The notes beneath the pieces are model-generated. The model ran no database searches. It worked only from the letters and a program-made list of their open reading frames with translations, and was not told the origin of the DNA. Position numbers and translations under genes: made by a program. A DNA stretch of 64,000 nt. Origin: Clostridioides difficile. GTDB taxonomy: Bacteria; Bacillota; Clostridia; Peptostreptococcales; Peptostreptococcaceae. The first letter of the stretch is position 1; every line of letters begins with the position of its first letter. Positions 9,093 to 18,393 of this stretch are shown piece by piece. The stretch is taken from positions 186,001-250,000 of the forward strand of contig NZ_JRHN01000044.1 in assembly GCF_001299635.1 (NCBI RefSeq). The letters run 5' to 3'.

Positions 9093-9154
9093 AATACTTC
9101 ATCAAAATAAATACAAAATACTATATACATTTCATACCTTTAAATTTGTGTGCA

Positions 9155-9214
9155 TACAAATAAACCCCTAATTTATAATAATTTAGAAAATCTAATATAT
9201 TATAAATTAGGGGT
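9155..9214 (-). terminator. Terminator of murG
   Basis: ACCCCTAATTTATA (9164-9177) pairs perfectly with its complement at 9201-9214. On the minus strand TTTATTTG follows. It starts 11 bp after the murG stop. Confidence 0.8.
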
Positions 9215-9224
9215 AAATATTGAT

Positions 9225-10451
9225 TTACCTTTTCTTTATTCCTATCACTTTAGCCTGACCTTCTATACTTGGAGTTGCTTCTTTTTTTATTTCTTTTACT
9301 TCTTCAGCAACTTTTTCTTTTTTTGTTTTTTTAGATGAGGACTTTTGTGTTGAATTATATACTTTTATTATCTCATCGTATATAAGGTCTATGGCTTCTG
9401 GTTTCCCTATAGTTTTGCTTGCATTTGCCATATCAACTAAAAGTTCTCTATCTCCTAAAAGTTTAAATACTGCTGTATTTAAGCTCTCTGGAGTTAGATT
9501 TTTTTCTAAAATTGCAATTCCTGCACCTTGCTTTTCTATACTTTTAGCATTATACTCTTGATGATTTTCAGCAGTATATGCTTTAGGTATTATTATAGAT
9601 GGCTTTCCAAGAGCAGTTATTTCAGCTAATGAAATTGCTCCTGCACTACCTATAACTAAATCGCTTGCTGCAAGTGCATTTGCCATATCTTCTAAGTAAG
9701 GTACAACCTTTTGGTATGGCTTAAGATTTACATCACTGATACTTTCCATAAACTCATCATAATAGCTTTTCCCTGTTGCAAATATAAAAGCTATATCTTC
9801 ATTCACCATGTTCTTTATCACAAGTCTCATTGCATCATTTATTTTTCTTGAGCCTCCACTACCACCATAGCAAAGAACCATTCTTTTTTCTTCACTTATT
9901 GCAAGATTCTTTCTTGCAATATTTTTTCTTGATAATAAAATTTCTTTTCTAACTGGATTTCCTGTAAAAACTAATTTATCTTCTGCTGTCTCTGGAAATC
10001 TTTTATGTGAATCTTCAAAACTTGTAAGTACCTTTGTAACTGTTTTAGATAGAATCTTATTAGTTACACCAGGAAAAGAATTTTGCTCATGTATTATGGC
10101 TGGTATTTTCCCCATAGATGCATTAAATAAAACAGGTCCACTAACATATCCACCAGTTCCTATAACTACATCTGGTTTAAATTTCTTAACAATCTTTCTT
10201 GATTGTTCTAAACCTTTAAAAAGCTTAAAAACTCTTTTTACATTATCGAAGTCTATTTTTCGCTTAAATCCTTGTACTGTTACAGTCTTTAATTCAAATC
10301 CATACTTAGGAACTATTTCTGATTCTATTCCTTTTTCCGTCCCAACAAAAATTATCTCAGCGTCTGGATGCTCATCTCTTATTTTGTTAGCAATAGCTAT
10401 AGCTGGATACACATGCCCTCCAGTTCCACCGCCTGATAATAAAACTTTCAT
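9225..10451 (-). CDS. murG: UDP-GlcNAc:lipid I transferase MurG, with a charged C-terminal tail
   Basis: MurG adds GlcNAc to lipid I to make lipid II at the inner membrane face. The signature MKVLLSGGGTGGHVYPAIAIAN opens the GT-B fold; GTGGYVSGPVL, HEQNSFPGVTNK, CYGGSGGSRKIN and GSAGAISLAEITALGKPSIIIP (parts of two nucleotide-sugar sites) follow. At 408 residues it is about 45 longer than usual because of a K/E-rich tail after EIIKVYNS (SSSKKTKKEKVAEEVKEIK...). I used ATG at 10451; a TTG one codon upstream has the better spacing (7 bp) from AGGAG. It begins 17 bp after spoVE in the same operon. Confidence 0.95.
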   Translation of the reverse strand: MKVLLSGGGTGGHVYPAIAIANKIRDEHPDAEIIFVGTEKGIESEIVPKYGFELKTVTVQGFKRKIDFDNVKRVFKLFKGLEQSRKIVKKFKPDVVIGTGGYVSGPVLFNASMGKIPAIIHEQNSFPGVTNKILSKTVTKVLTSFEDSHKRFPETAEDKLVFTGNPVRKEILLSRKNIARKNLAISEEKRMVLCYGGSGGSRKINDAMRLVIKNMVNEDIAFIFATGKSYYDEFMESISDVNLKPYQKVVPYLEDMANALAASDLVIGSAGAISLAEITALGKPSIIIPKAYTAENHQEYNAKSIEKQGAGIAILEKNLTPESLNTAVFKLLGDRELLVDMANASKTIGKPEAIDLIYDEIIKVYNSTQKSSSKKTKKEKVAEEVKEIKKEATPSIEGQAKVIGIKKR

Positions 10452-10468
10452 CAAATCATCATCTCCTG

Positions 10469-11599
10469 TTAATTAATTTTGACATGCTTTGAGATGTTTA
10501 ACACTATACCTATAGCTCCCATAAAGATGGTGAGCGAGGTTCCCCCATAACTTATAAATGGTAGTGCTACACCTGTAGCTGGCATTGATGATGTTGCAAC
10601 TGCTATATTTAAAGCTGCTTGTATTCCAATTTGTGCCCCTATACCTATGACAACCATACAAGCAAATACATTAGAAGTCTTCAAAGCTATTCTTACACAT
10701 CTGTAGACTAAGGCTACAAATAGCATAATAACTATTATACAACCAATCAATCCTAACTCTTCTCCTATTATAGCAAATATAAAGTCATTTTGTGGCTCTG
10801 GTATATAAAAATACTTTTGTTTACTCTTTCCTAAGCCTAGACCAAACAATCCACCTGAACCAAGTGCATATAAACCTTGTATTACCTGATACCCTTTACC
10901 AAGAGGGTCTTGGAAAGGATCTAAAAACGATGTAACACGGCTAAGCCTATAAGGTTCAGCAATTACTAATGCAGCAAATAAAGCAGCCCCACTTCCAATC
11001 ATAGCAAATACAATTTTCATATCCATCCCAGCAACAAATATCATTACAAATGTAACTAGAATTACAGTACCTGCTGTTGATAGATTTGGCTGAAGTATTA
11101 TCAACGCAAAAAATATCCCTGGAACTACGAGAAGTGGTACAACACCTTTTGTCAAAGATTTTATCTTATCATAATTTTTCTCAATTAATTTTGCAGTTAA
11201 TATTATTGTAGCAAACTTAGCTATTTCTGCAGGCTGAAATGTTAAAGCACCTATTCCTAGCCATCTTTTTGCTCCGTTTGCTTCTATCCCTAAGGGGGTT
11301 AGAACTAACAATAATAATACTACTGCTATAGCTCCAATTGCTGTAGCATTTTTCTTCCAAAAACTATAATCTATCCTTGATGTAATAATCATAACTATAA
11401 ACCCAAGTATAGCATATATTACATTCTTTTTTAGAAAATAGTACGCATCATTGTGTTTAAATGAAGATTGTATAAAACTTGCACTAAACACCATAACTAT
11501 TCCTACAAATACTAAAAGCATAGTAGTATAAAATACTACTCCATCAAATTCAGTCTTCATCCTTATGTCAATTTGTTTTTTCAAATTTTCTTTAGGCAT
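10469..11599 (-). CDS. spoVE: SEDS-family lipid II flippase/glycosyltransferase SpoVE (FtsW family)
   Basis: This polytopic SEDS protein has about ten membrane segments and family motifs RIDYSFWKKN, NGAKRWLGIGALTFQPAEIAK, LQPNLSTAGT, PEPQNDFIFAIIGEELG and LPFISYGGTS. SEDS proteins polymerise glycan with a cognate class B PBP, here SpoVD, whose gene lies three genes upstream. I chose ATG 11599 (376 residues) because GGAGG lies upstream, although the spacing of about 12 bp is long; the in-frame ATG at 11626 adds nine residues but lacks a visible site. It lies between murD and murG. Published work in C. difficile links this pair to spore septum and cortex formation rather than vegetative division. 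Confidence 0.93.
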   Translation of the reverse strand: MPKENLKKQIDIRMKTEFDGVVFYTTMLLVFVGIVMVFSASFIQSSFKHNDAYYFLKKNVIYAILGFIVMIITSRIDYSFWKKNATAIGAIAVVLLLLVLTPLGIEANGAKRWLGIGALTFQPAEIAKFATIILTAKLIEKNYDKIKSLTKGVVPLLVVPGIFFALIILQPNLSTAGTVILVTFVMIFVAGMDMKIVFAMIGSGAALFAALVIAEPYRLSRVTSFLDPFQDPLGKGYQVIQGLYALGSGGLFGLGLGKSKQKYFYIPEPQNDFIFAIIGEELGLIGCIIVIMLFVALVYRCVRIALKTSNVFACMVVIGIGAQIGIQAALNIAVATSSMPATGVALPFISYGGTSLTIFMGAIGIVLNISKHVKIN

Positions 11600-11650
11600 C
11601 CAACTAATATACCTCCATTCTTCCATTTAAGTAAGTTTAGAGGTAAGAGA

Positions 11651-13006
11651 TTATTTTAAATTGTTTACATTATCTTTGAAGTCTTTTCCTCTTACTTCAA
11701 AACTTTCATACATATCCCAACTTGCACAAGCTGGTGAAAGAAGCACTATATCTCCACTTTTTGAAATCTCATGAGAAGTCTTAACTGCTTCTTCCATATC
11801 TTTTACTATATGTATGTCATTAAATCCTTTATTTTTGGCACAATTTTCTATCTTTGATGCAGTTTCTCCTAACAAGACTACTGATTTAACATATGACTTT
11901 GCAATTTCAAAAAGTTCATCAAAATTACTGCCTTTATCCATTCCTCCTGCTATAAGTATTATAGGTCTATTGTAAGACTGAACAGCTTTTATAGTAGAGT
12001 CTGGATTAGTTCCTTTTGAATCATTTACATATATTACATTGTTTAAGTTTCTTACAAATTCCTGTCTGTGTTCAACTCCTTTAAATGTCATCAATACATC
12101 CTTTATGACTTCTAAGTCAACATTACAGACATACGCTATTGCTATAGCTGCCATACAGTTTTCTAAGTTATGACCTCCAGGTAAACTTACATCATCTTTA
12201 TTTAGAAACTTGATTTTATCATCTATATCTATTATTATGTCATTATTTTCTAAATATACTCCTCCATTTACTTTTTGAGTTCTCGAAAAGTAAATTACTT
12301 TAGCATTACATTTGTCAGCCAGACCTTTTACTATCTCATCATCATAATTTAATATGCAAAAATCCTCAGCAGTTTGATTCATAAATATATTTGCTTTTGC
12401 TTCTATATATTTTTCCATAGTGTGATGTCTGTTTAAATGGTCTTCTGTAATATTTAATATAGCACTTACTTTAGGTCTAAATTCATCTATGCTCTCAAGT
12501 TGAAAACTGCTTAGTTCAGTTACAAGCACAGACTCTTCATTTGAAGTTTCTATAGTATCTATTACAGGATTTCCTATATTACCAACTACATATGTATCTC
12601 TTTTTGCTCTCGAAAAAATTTCTCCTACCAGGCTAGTTGTAGTTGTCTTACCATTTGTACCTGTAATCCCTATAAAAGTTGGATTATTTGATAATTTAAA
12701 AGCTAATTCTACTTCACCAATTATATACTTGCCTGAATTTTTTAATTTCAAGATAAATGGAAGGTCTAGTGGTACTCCTGGAGATACTACTACCATATCT
12801 ATGTTATCTACATCCTCTGGATGATGTCCTAATATGTATTCTATGTCATTTATAGATTTCAATTCATCAAGTATGTTTTTCAATTTATTTTCATCTTTAA
12901 TATCATTCACTATTATACTTGCACCTAATTTATCTAAATGTTTAATTGTAGATATGCCAGTTTTCGCAAGTCCTACTAATAAAACTTTTTTTCCTTTTAA
13001 GTTCAT
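11651..13006 (-). CDS. murD: UDP-N-acetylmuramoyl-L-alanine:D-glutamate ligase MurD
   Basis: MurD adds D-glutamate to UDP-MurNAc-L-Ala in the cytoplasm. The 451-residue protein has the N-terminal Rossmann-like domain (KKVLLVGLAKTGISTIKHL), the ATP-binding GITGTNGKTTTTSL, the Mur-ligase ITEDHLNRHHTMEKYIEAK, and the C-terminal NDSKGTNPDSTIKAV and LLSPACASWDMYESFEVRG elements. The start ATG is preceded by AGGGGG. It follows mraY by 20 bp and precedes spoVE, in one minus-strand operon with murF and mraY. Confidence 0.97.
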   Translation of the reverse strand: MNLKGKKVLLVGLAKTGISTIKHLDKLGASIIVNDIKDENKLKNILDELKSINDIEYILGHHPEDVDNIDMVVVSPGVPLDLPFILKLKNSGKYIIGEVELAFKLSNNPTFIGITGTNGKTTTTSLVGEIFSRAKRDTYVVGNIGNPVIDTIETSNEESVLVTELSSFQLESIDEFRPKVSAILNITEDHLNRHHTMEKYIEAKANIFMNQTAEDFCILNYDDEIVKGLADKCNAKVIYFSRTQKVNGGVYLENNDIIIDIDDKIKFLNKDDVSLPGGHNLENCMAAIAIAYVCNVDLEVIKDVLMTFKGVEHRQEFVRNLNNVIYVNDSKGTNPDSTIKAVQSYNRPIILIAGGMDKGSNFDELFEIAKSYVKSVVLLGETASKIENCAKNKGFNDIHIVKDMEEAVKTSHEISKSGDIVLLSPACASWDMYESFEVRGKDFKDNVNNLK

Positions 13007-13026
13007 TTTTAATTCCCCCTAGACCT

Positions 13027-13992
13027 CTAAAATACTGCTATTATACTTATCCAAGCCAAAACAACTGTGATAATCCAAAAAACGAATACAACCCTTGTCT
13101 CTGGCCAACCACATTGTTCAAAATGATGGTGTATTGGAGCCATCTTAAAGAATCTCTTTCTTGTCGCTTTAAAATATCCAACTTGAATTAAAACTGATAG
13201 AGCTTCTGCAAAGTAAATTCCTCCAATTATAGGTATTATAAGCACTGAATTTGTTAGAACTGAAAATGCTACAACTGCACCACCTAGTGCCATTGAACCC
13301 GTATCTCCCATAAATACCCTCGCTGGATATGAATTAAATCCTAAAAAGCCTAAACATGCTCCAACAGTTGCTGCTGCTAAAACTGCAACTTCTGTGTTTC
13401 CAGCAATAGAACTTGCAAATAGCATAAAAAATACAGAAACTATTAAAGTTACTCCTGATGCCAATCCATCTAATCCATCAGTTAAATTCACAGCATTTAC
13501 TATTGCTACGATTATAAACATCATTATTGGTATATATAATATTCCAACATTTATTACAAAATCTGTAAATGGTATCATAAGTTGTGAAGCACTTGATGAT
13601 GATGTATACTGATAAAAAGCAACATAAAAAGATAATGCAACTTGAAGGATTATTTTTTGATATGCTTTTAATCCAAGTGATCTTTTTAACTTTATTTTTA
13701 TAAAGTCATCTAAAAAACCAATAAAACCAAAACCTGCAATACATATAAGACCTACTGCCATATCATGACTAACTTTTACTCTTGTAAGTCCAGTTATTAG
13801 AATTGCCACTATCATTATAATTCCACCCATAGTAGGTGTTCCATTTTTTGCTAGATGTGTTTGAGGTCCATCATCTCTAACCGTCTGACCAAATTTAAAT
13901 TTTCTAAGCATTGGTATAAATATTGGTCCTATTATAATTACTATTAAAAACGCAATCAATGCGGTGTACGTAAGCTCTGTTATTCCTAACAT
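13027..13992 (-). CDS. mraY: Phospho-N-acetylmuramoyl-pentapeptide transferase MraY
   Basis: MraY transfers phospho-MurNAc-pentapeptide to undecaprenyl phosphate, giving lipid I. The 321-residue protein has about ten membrane segments and the family signatures RDDGPQTHLAKNGTPTMGG, FLDDFIKIK, NAVNLTDGLDGLASG, and GDTGSMALGG with the HHHFEQCGW loop near the end. I chose ATG 13992 because GAGAGGAG lies 7 bp upstream; the in-frame ATG at 14016 has no comparable site. It lies between murF (43 bp upstream) and murD. Confidence 0.97.
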   Translation of the reverse strand: MLGITELTYTALIAFLIVIIIGPIFIPMLRKFKFGQTVRDDGPQTHLAKNGTPTMGGIIMIVAILITGLTRVKVSHDMAVGLICIAGFGFIGFLDDFIKIKLKRSLGLKAYQKIILQVALSFYVAFYQYTSSSSASQLMIPFTDFVINVGILYIPIMMFIIVAIVNAVNLTDGLDGLASGVTLIVSVFFMLFASSIAGNTEVAVLAAATVGACLGFLGFNSYPARVFMGDTGSMALGGAVVAFSVLTNSVLIIPIIGGIYFAEALSVLIQVGYFKATRKRFFKMAPIHHHFEQCGWPETRVVFVFWIITVVLAWISIIAVF

Positions 13993-14035
13993 CGTAAAAC
14001 TCCTCTCCCTTGTCAATCAACTCATTAGTTTAAGC

Positions 14036-15409
14036 TTATTTATTTAGATATTCGACTATTTTTTCTAATCTCATGCCTCTTGAGCCTTTTACTAAAATAG
14101 TGTCTCCTGTTTTTACTAATTCATCTAACTTGTTAAGTACTTCTTCTCTATTCTCAAAGTGATATATATTGGCTGTATCAAATCCTAATTGTTTTGCCTC
14201 TTCTCCAATAAACACTGAATTTTCACCTATAGTTATTATAACATCAGTATTATTCATAGATGATTTTCCTACTAATCTATGACCATACTCTGAAATTTCA
14301 CCCATTTCTAATATATCTCCAAGTATTGCTACCCTTCTACCTTTATATCTTCCAAGTATCTTTAAAGCAGCATCCATAGAATCTGGACTAGCATTATATG
14401 AATCATTAATTATTGTTAATTTTTCATTCTTTATTATGTCTAGTCTCATTTTTGTCCCTTTAAAATTTTTTAAACCTTTTTTTATATAATCTAAAGAAAT
14501 ATTTAGACACATTCCAACCAATATTGCAGACATAGCATTATATATATTATGTTCTCCTATTGTTGGTATAAATATTTCCTCTTTTTTTCCATCTATAACG
14601 CATATAAATGTAAGACTATCTTCTTCCATAGTATAACTTTCACAATAAATATCATTGTTTTTGTTGAATCCAAATGTTTTTAGTTTATACACATGTTCTT
14701 TTTCTCTTAATGTAGATAAAAACTTATCATCTCCATTTACAATTAAAGTATTTGTTTCATCAAAATTAGAAGTGATTTCCATCTTTGCTTTTAAAATACC
14801 TTCTTGTGAACCTAGTTTTTCTACATGTGATAATCCTATGTTTGATATTACTGCAATTTTGGGATTTACTATATCTACTAAATATTTTATTTCATTAAAT
14901 CCAGACATTCCCATCTCTATTACAGCACACTCATGTTCTTTATTTAGATTAAATAAAGTCAATGGAACTCCAAAATGATTATTTAAGTTCTTTTCATTTT
15001 TTAATATGTTTAGTTTTGCGGATATAGCAGAATATATCATATCTCTAGTCGTAGTTTTTCCTACGCTACCTGTAACACCTATAAATGGAATATTAAATTT
15101 TTCTTTATAATATCTTGAGATATCTCCTAGAGCTAAAGATGTATCTTTTACCTCTATTAAATTTATATCCGAACTTTCTAATTTTATTCCATTACTTTCA
15201 CTTTTTATAAAAGTTTTGCATCCACTATCATATGCAGACTTCATAAATGTATGCCCATCTAAATTTTCTCCAACTATGGCTACAAATGCATTTTGGGCAT
15301 TTGCTTCCCTGCTATCTATAACTATATCACTTACACAGTCATTATAATCTCCATATATTAACTTCCCATTAGTTGCAAGTACTAACTCTTTTATTGTTAA
15401 GCACTCCAT
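14036..15409 (-). CDS. murF: UDP-MurNAc-tripeptide:D-Ala-D-Ala ligase MurF
   Basis: MurF completes the UDP-MurNAc-pentapeptide by adding D-Ala-D-Ala. The 457-residue protein shows the three Mur-ligase domains: N-terminal DIVIDSREANAQNAFVAIVG, central GVTGSVGKTTTRDM with the EMGMSGFNEIKYL segment, and C-terminal NDSYNASPDSMDAAL, AILGDILEMGE and VKGSRGMRLEKIVE. ATG 15409 has GGAGGAG 7 bp upstream. A terminator separates it from spoVD, so murF probably starts the murF-mraY-murD-spoVE-murG transcript. The promoter would lie in the roughly 45-bp stretch between that hairpin and the start; I could not identify it. Confidence 0.96.
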   Translation of the reverse strand: MECLTIKELVLATNGKLIYGDYNDCVSDIVIDSREANAQNAFVAIVGENLDGHTFMKSAYDSGCKTFIKSESNGIKLESSDINLIEVKDTSLALGDISRYYKEKFNIPFIGVTGSVGKTTTRDMIYSAISAKLNILKNEKNLNNHFGVPLTLFNLNKEHECAVIEMGMSGFNEIKYLVDIVNPKIAVISNIGLSHVEKLGSQEGILKAKMEITSNFDETNTLIVNGDDKFLSTLREKEHVYKLKTFGFNKNNDIYCESYTMEEDSLTFICVIDGKKEEIFIPTIGEHNIYNAMSAILVGMCLNISLDYIKKGLKNFKGTKMRLDIIKNEKLTIINDSYNASPDSMDAALKILGRYKGRRVAILGDILEMGEISEYGHRLVGKSSMNNTDVIITIGENSVFIGEEAKQLGFDTANIYHFENREEVLNKLDELVKTGDTILVKGSRGMRLEKIVEYLNK

Positions 15410-15454
15410 TATCAAACTCCTCCTTTAAAACCTTTAGTTATATTGTCTTAGCAA

Positions 15455-15490
15455 CAAAAGGCAATGTATACCGTTATATATACATTGCCT
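15455..15490 (-). terminator. Terminator between spoVD and murF
   Basis: A perfect 12-bp stem (AGGCAATGTATA at 15459-15470, complement at 15479-15490) is followed on the minus strand by TTTTGTTG. It lies about 90 bp beyond the spoVD stop on that strand and would stop spoVD transcription before murF. Confidence 0.7.
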
Positions 15491-15576
15491 ACGATAACTC
15501 TTAACTTTATAATTATATACTATATTTCTGTTTTTTTGAAGATGTTTATGGGTATATGTTAATTATCTGTTACTTT

Positions 15577-17556
15577 TTACTTCTCAAAATATAGTGTTAT
15601 ACTTGAATCCTCATTAACTTTTACTCCAGGTTTTGGGAATATATCTTTTACCTTTGTATTCTCTGGAAGCTCTATATCTGTATCTAAATCTGGTTTTAAC
15701 TTAGCATCTTCTAAAGCCTTCACAGCATCACCAATTTTTAGATTTCTTACATCTGGCACTTGAACCTGTTTCTTTTCATATTCAGCTTTCTCTTCTTCTT
15801 TATATACAGGTTTAACTCCTAAATATTTTAATGAATCGTTCATTATTTCTTTTACTATTGGCCCTGCTGTAGTACTACCAAATGCACTCACTCCTGTTGG
15901 CTCATCAACAATAGCAAGAACTACAATTTGTGGGTCATCACAAGGTGCTATTCCAACAAATGAACATATATATTTTCCCTGTGCATACTTACCATCTATA
16001 ACTTTTTGAGCTGTACCAGTTTTTCCACCAAGTCTGTATCCTGGTATATACGCTATCTTTCCTCCACCTTCACTTACAACTGACTCTGCAATTTCTAACA
16101 TTTTCTTAGATGTCTCTTTAGATATAACACTTCTTACTTTTTTTGGCTTTACTGTTTCAGTTATATTACCTTTATTATCAGTATAAGATTTTACAACTCT
16201 TGGTTGCATTAAATCTCCACCATTTGCTATTGATGATATAGCTGTTATAAGTTGTATTGGTGTCACTGATATAGATTGACCAAACGATATTGTAGCCAAT
16301 TCAACTGGACCTACATTTTTCTCATTATACAGTATTCCTTTAGCTTCTCCTGGTAAATCGATACCAGTCTTATCCATAAGACCAAAAGATTCTATATAAT
16401 CATACATTTTTCCAACACCCAATCTACTTCCTAACTCAACAAATACAGGGTTACAAGAGTTTTGTACTGCTTGTTTAAACTCCTGTGTTCCATGAGGTCT
16501 ATAGTGTCTCCAACATTTAATCTTTCTTCCTCCAACAGTTACACTACCTGTACATGTGAATTTCTCACCATCTTTAATCACTCCTTCTTCAAGTGCACTA
16601 GAAGATGTGATAAGTTTAAATGTAGAACCTGGCTCATATGTATCACTTACTGCTGGATTTCTCCACATTTGATAATAACCTTTTATTTTCTCTTTATCAT
16701 TATATTTTTCAAGTTCTTCTTGATAATATGGATATATTGGTGTTCTCGAATCATTAGGGTCGTAGTCTGGTTTTGATGCTAAAGCAAGTATGTCACCAGT
16801 TTTAGGATTCATAGCTATTGCAGTAACCTTTTTTGCATTATTTATCTCATAAGCTTTTTGTACTGCTTTTTCAGTATAGTGTTGAATTACCTCGTCTATA
16901 GATAAAACAAGTCCATTCCCTTGAACAGGTTCATAATACTTTTCCATTCCTTGTGGTATTTCTCTTCCTGAAGCATCAGTACTCACTATCAATTTCCCAG
17001 GCTTTCCTTTTAATTTTTTATCATATTGCATCTCTATACCAGATATACCTGTTGCATCTGAAGAAGTATGTCCTAGTACATATGGTGCAAAGTTTCCATA
17101 TGGATAATATCTTTGATTATCTTCTGCTACCCATATTCCACCCAGTTTAGCATCTCTTATTTGGCTTGCCTTATCATCATCTATCCATCTTTTGACTTTT
17201 ACAAGAGCCATATTTTTTTTGCTTATTAAAGCGTAAATGTCTTTATAATCTTCATCTAAAATGTCAGCTACCTTTTGTGCTGCTTTCTTTTTATCCTCTA
17301 CTTCTACAGGTTTGCACCAGACAGTATACTTAGTTACACTTACTGCTAACTCTTTCATATTTCTATCATATATAGTTCCTCTTTTAGGTTCTATTGGTAT
17401 ATCTCTTGTTTGTTGTTCTAATGCTTTTGTACTTAACCAGTTACCTTTCATAAGTTGTAGGTATCCAGTCCTAATAACAAGGCAAAAAAACAATGCACAT
17501 GCTAGAATAAGAACGAGTACCAGTCTTTTTTTACTTATCCTCTTTACTTTTCTCAA
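15577..17556 (-). CDS. spoVD: Sporulation penicillin-binding protein SpoVD (class B transpeptidase)
   Basis: This 659-residue class B PBP cross-links peptidoglycan in spore septum and cortex synthesis. It has an N-terminal membrane anchor (LVLVLILACALFFCLVIRTGYL), a PBP dimerisation domain (PKRGTIYDRN), and the transpeptidase domain with SxxK at STFK (GSTFKLITS), SxN at SCN (QNSCNPVF) and KTG (GGKTGTAQ). One C-terminal PASTA domain (QVPDVRNLKIGDAVKALEDAK) is present. The start is TTG at 17556 with AGGGGG 7 bp upstream. It follows the FtsL-like gene by 11 bp, and its SEDS partner is spoVE. Apart from spoVE, no second FtsW or FtsI is seen in this cluster. Confidence 0.96.
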   Translation of the reverse strand: MRKVKRISKKRLVLVLILACALFFCLVIRTGYLQLMKGNWLSTKALEQQTRDIPIEPKRGTIYDRNMKELAVSVTKYTVWCKPVEVEDKKKAAQKVADILDEDYKDIYALISKKNMALVKVKRWIDDDKASQIRDAKLGGIWVAEDNQRYYPYGNFAPYVLGHTSSDATGISGIEMQYDKKLKGKPGKLIVSTDASGREIPQGMEKYYEPVQGNGLVLSIDEVIQHYTEKAVQKAYEINNAKKVTAIAMNPKTGDILALASKPDYDPNDSRTPIYPYYQEELEKYNDKEKIKGYYQMWRNPAVSDTYEPGSTFKLITSSSALEEGVIKDGEKFTCTGSVTVGGRKIKCWRHYRPHGTQEFKQAVQNSCNPVFVELGSRLGVGKMYDYIESFGLMDKTGIDLPGEAKGILYNEKNVGPVELATISFGQSISVTPIQLITAISSIANGGDLMQPRVVKSYTDNKGNITETVKPKKVRSVISKETSKKMLEIAESVVSEGGGKIAYIPGYRLGGKTGTAQKVIDGKYAQGKYICSFVGIAPCDDPQIVVLAIVDEPTGVSAFGSTTAGPIVKEIMNDSLKYLGVKPVYKEEEKAEYEKKQVQVPDVRNLKIGDAVKALEDAKLKPDLDTDIELPENTKVKDIFPKPGVKVNEDSSITLYFEK

Positions 17557-17567
17557 ATCTATTCCCC

Positions 17568-17915
17568 CTAGTTATCCACATCTATATACTTTATTTGTCC
17601 ATCTTTTGGATAGTCCATATTGAGCAATTCTTTTGCCTTTAGCTCAATTTCTTTTATCGATGTTTTTTCAGTTTCTTTTGCCTTTAGTTCTTCTAGTACT
17701 ATCTCTTTTTTTCTTAAATCTTTTTGTAAATAATAAATGTCATACTTCATTTCTGAGATTTTTGAATAACCACATAGATTCAATATTATTACTGTAAAGG
17801 TTGCAATCAATAAAATACATTTAGCCCCTATTTTTTTATTATTTCTCTTTTTATAATTATTCTTTTTCTTATTTTTATATTCATTTAGATTATGTATTTT
17901 ATAATTTTTTTTCAA
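17568..17915 (-). CDS. FtsL/DivIC-like septal protein
   Basis: This 115-residue protein has a strongly basic, Asn/Lys-rich cytoplasmic tail of about 45 residues, one membrane segment (CILLIATFTVIILNLCGYS) and a coiled-coil outside (YYLQKDLRKKEIVLEELKAK). This architecture and its place between rsmH and spoVD are those of FtsL, which scaffolds SEDS/PBP pairs. Sequence identity of FtsL is always low, so the call leans on position. The start is TTG 17915 with GGGGTGA upstream. Confidence 0.75.
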   Translation of the reverse strand: MKKNYKIHNLNEYKNKKKNNYKKRNNKKIGAKCILLIATFTVIILNLCGYSKISEMKYDIYYLQKDLRKKEIVLEELKAKETEKTSIKEIELKAKELLNMDYPKDGQIKYIDVDN

Positions 17916-18393
17916 ATTATCACCCCGATAATATAGATTTTAAATTTTCCTCTATACTATATTTGTTATTAATCATATCTCTTCCTCTAAAATTCCATCG
18001 CTAAATTAATACACTAATACACAATCTAATTGTACTTTTTTCTATACACAACAAAATAACCTATAAATTCACTTATACTCTTATATTGAATCTATAGGTT
18101 ATTTACTAATTTTTATTTATTTTTATTACTTATACTATATTCAGATAATCTTTTCCATAAGTACAATATGTAACTAATTTATCTATTTTTTATTAATAAT
18201 CTCTTCATTATATTATATATCTCCATATTTTTATATCTCAATCTTAATCACTTATATCAATAACAGAAATATGCCTTATAATATCAATTATTTCACAATT
18301 ACCTTCTAATACTACACAATTTATCATACTTTTTAATTGCTTATAATAGCTCTTCTTTACATAAACTTACTTTTTAATCCTAAATTGTATAAG
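17916..18393 (-). other. 478-bp AT-rich gap between rsmH and the FtsL-like gene
   Basis: I see no convincing gene here. A 12-bp inverted repeat (AAATAACCTATA at 18054-18065 with its complement at 18093-18104) could be a weak terminator or processing hairpin after rsmH. The promoter of the ftsL-like/spoVD transcript probably lies at 17930-18050, but I cannot assign it to a sigma factor. Confidence 0.5.

Noticed and set aside
18255-18340. Minus-strand frame of about 27-38 codons reading MINCVVLEGNCEIIDIIRHI in the gap after rsmH
   Set aside because: It has no ribosome binding site, no good start beyond the internal ATG and no recognisable family. Chance open frames of this size are common in such AT-rich DNA.
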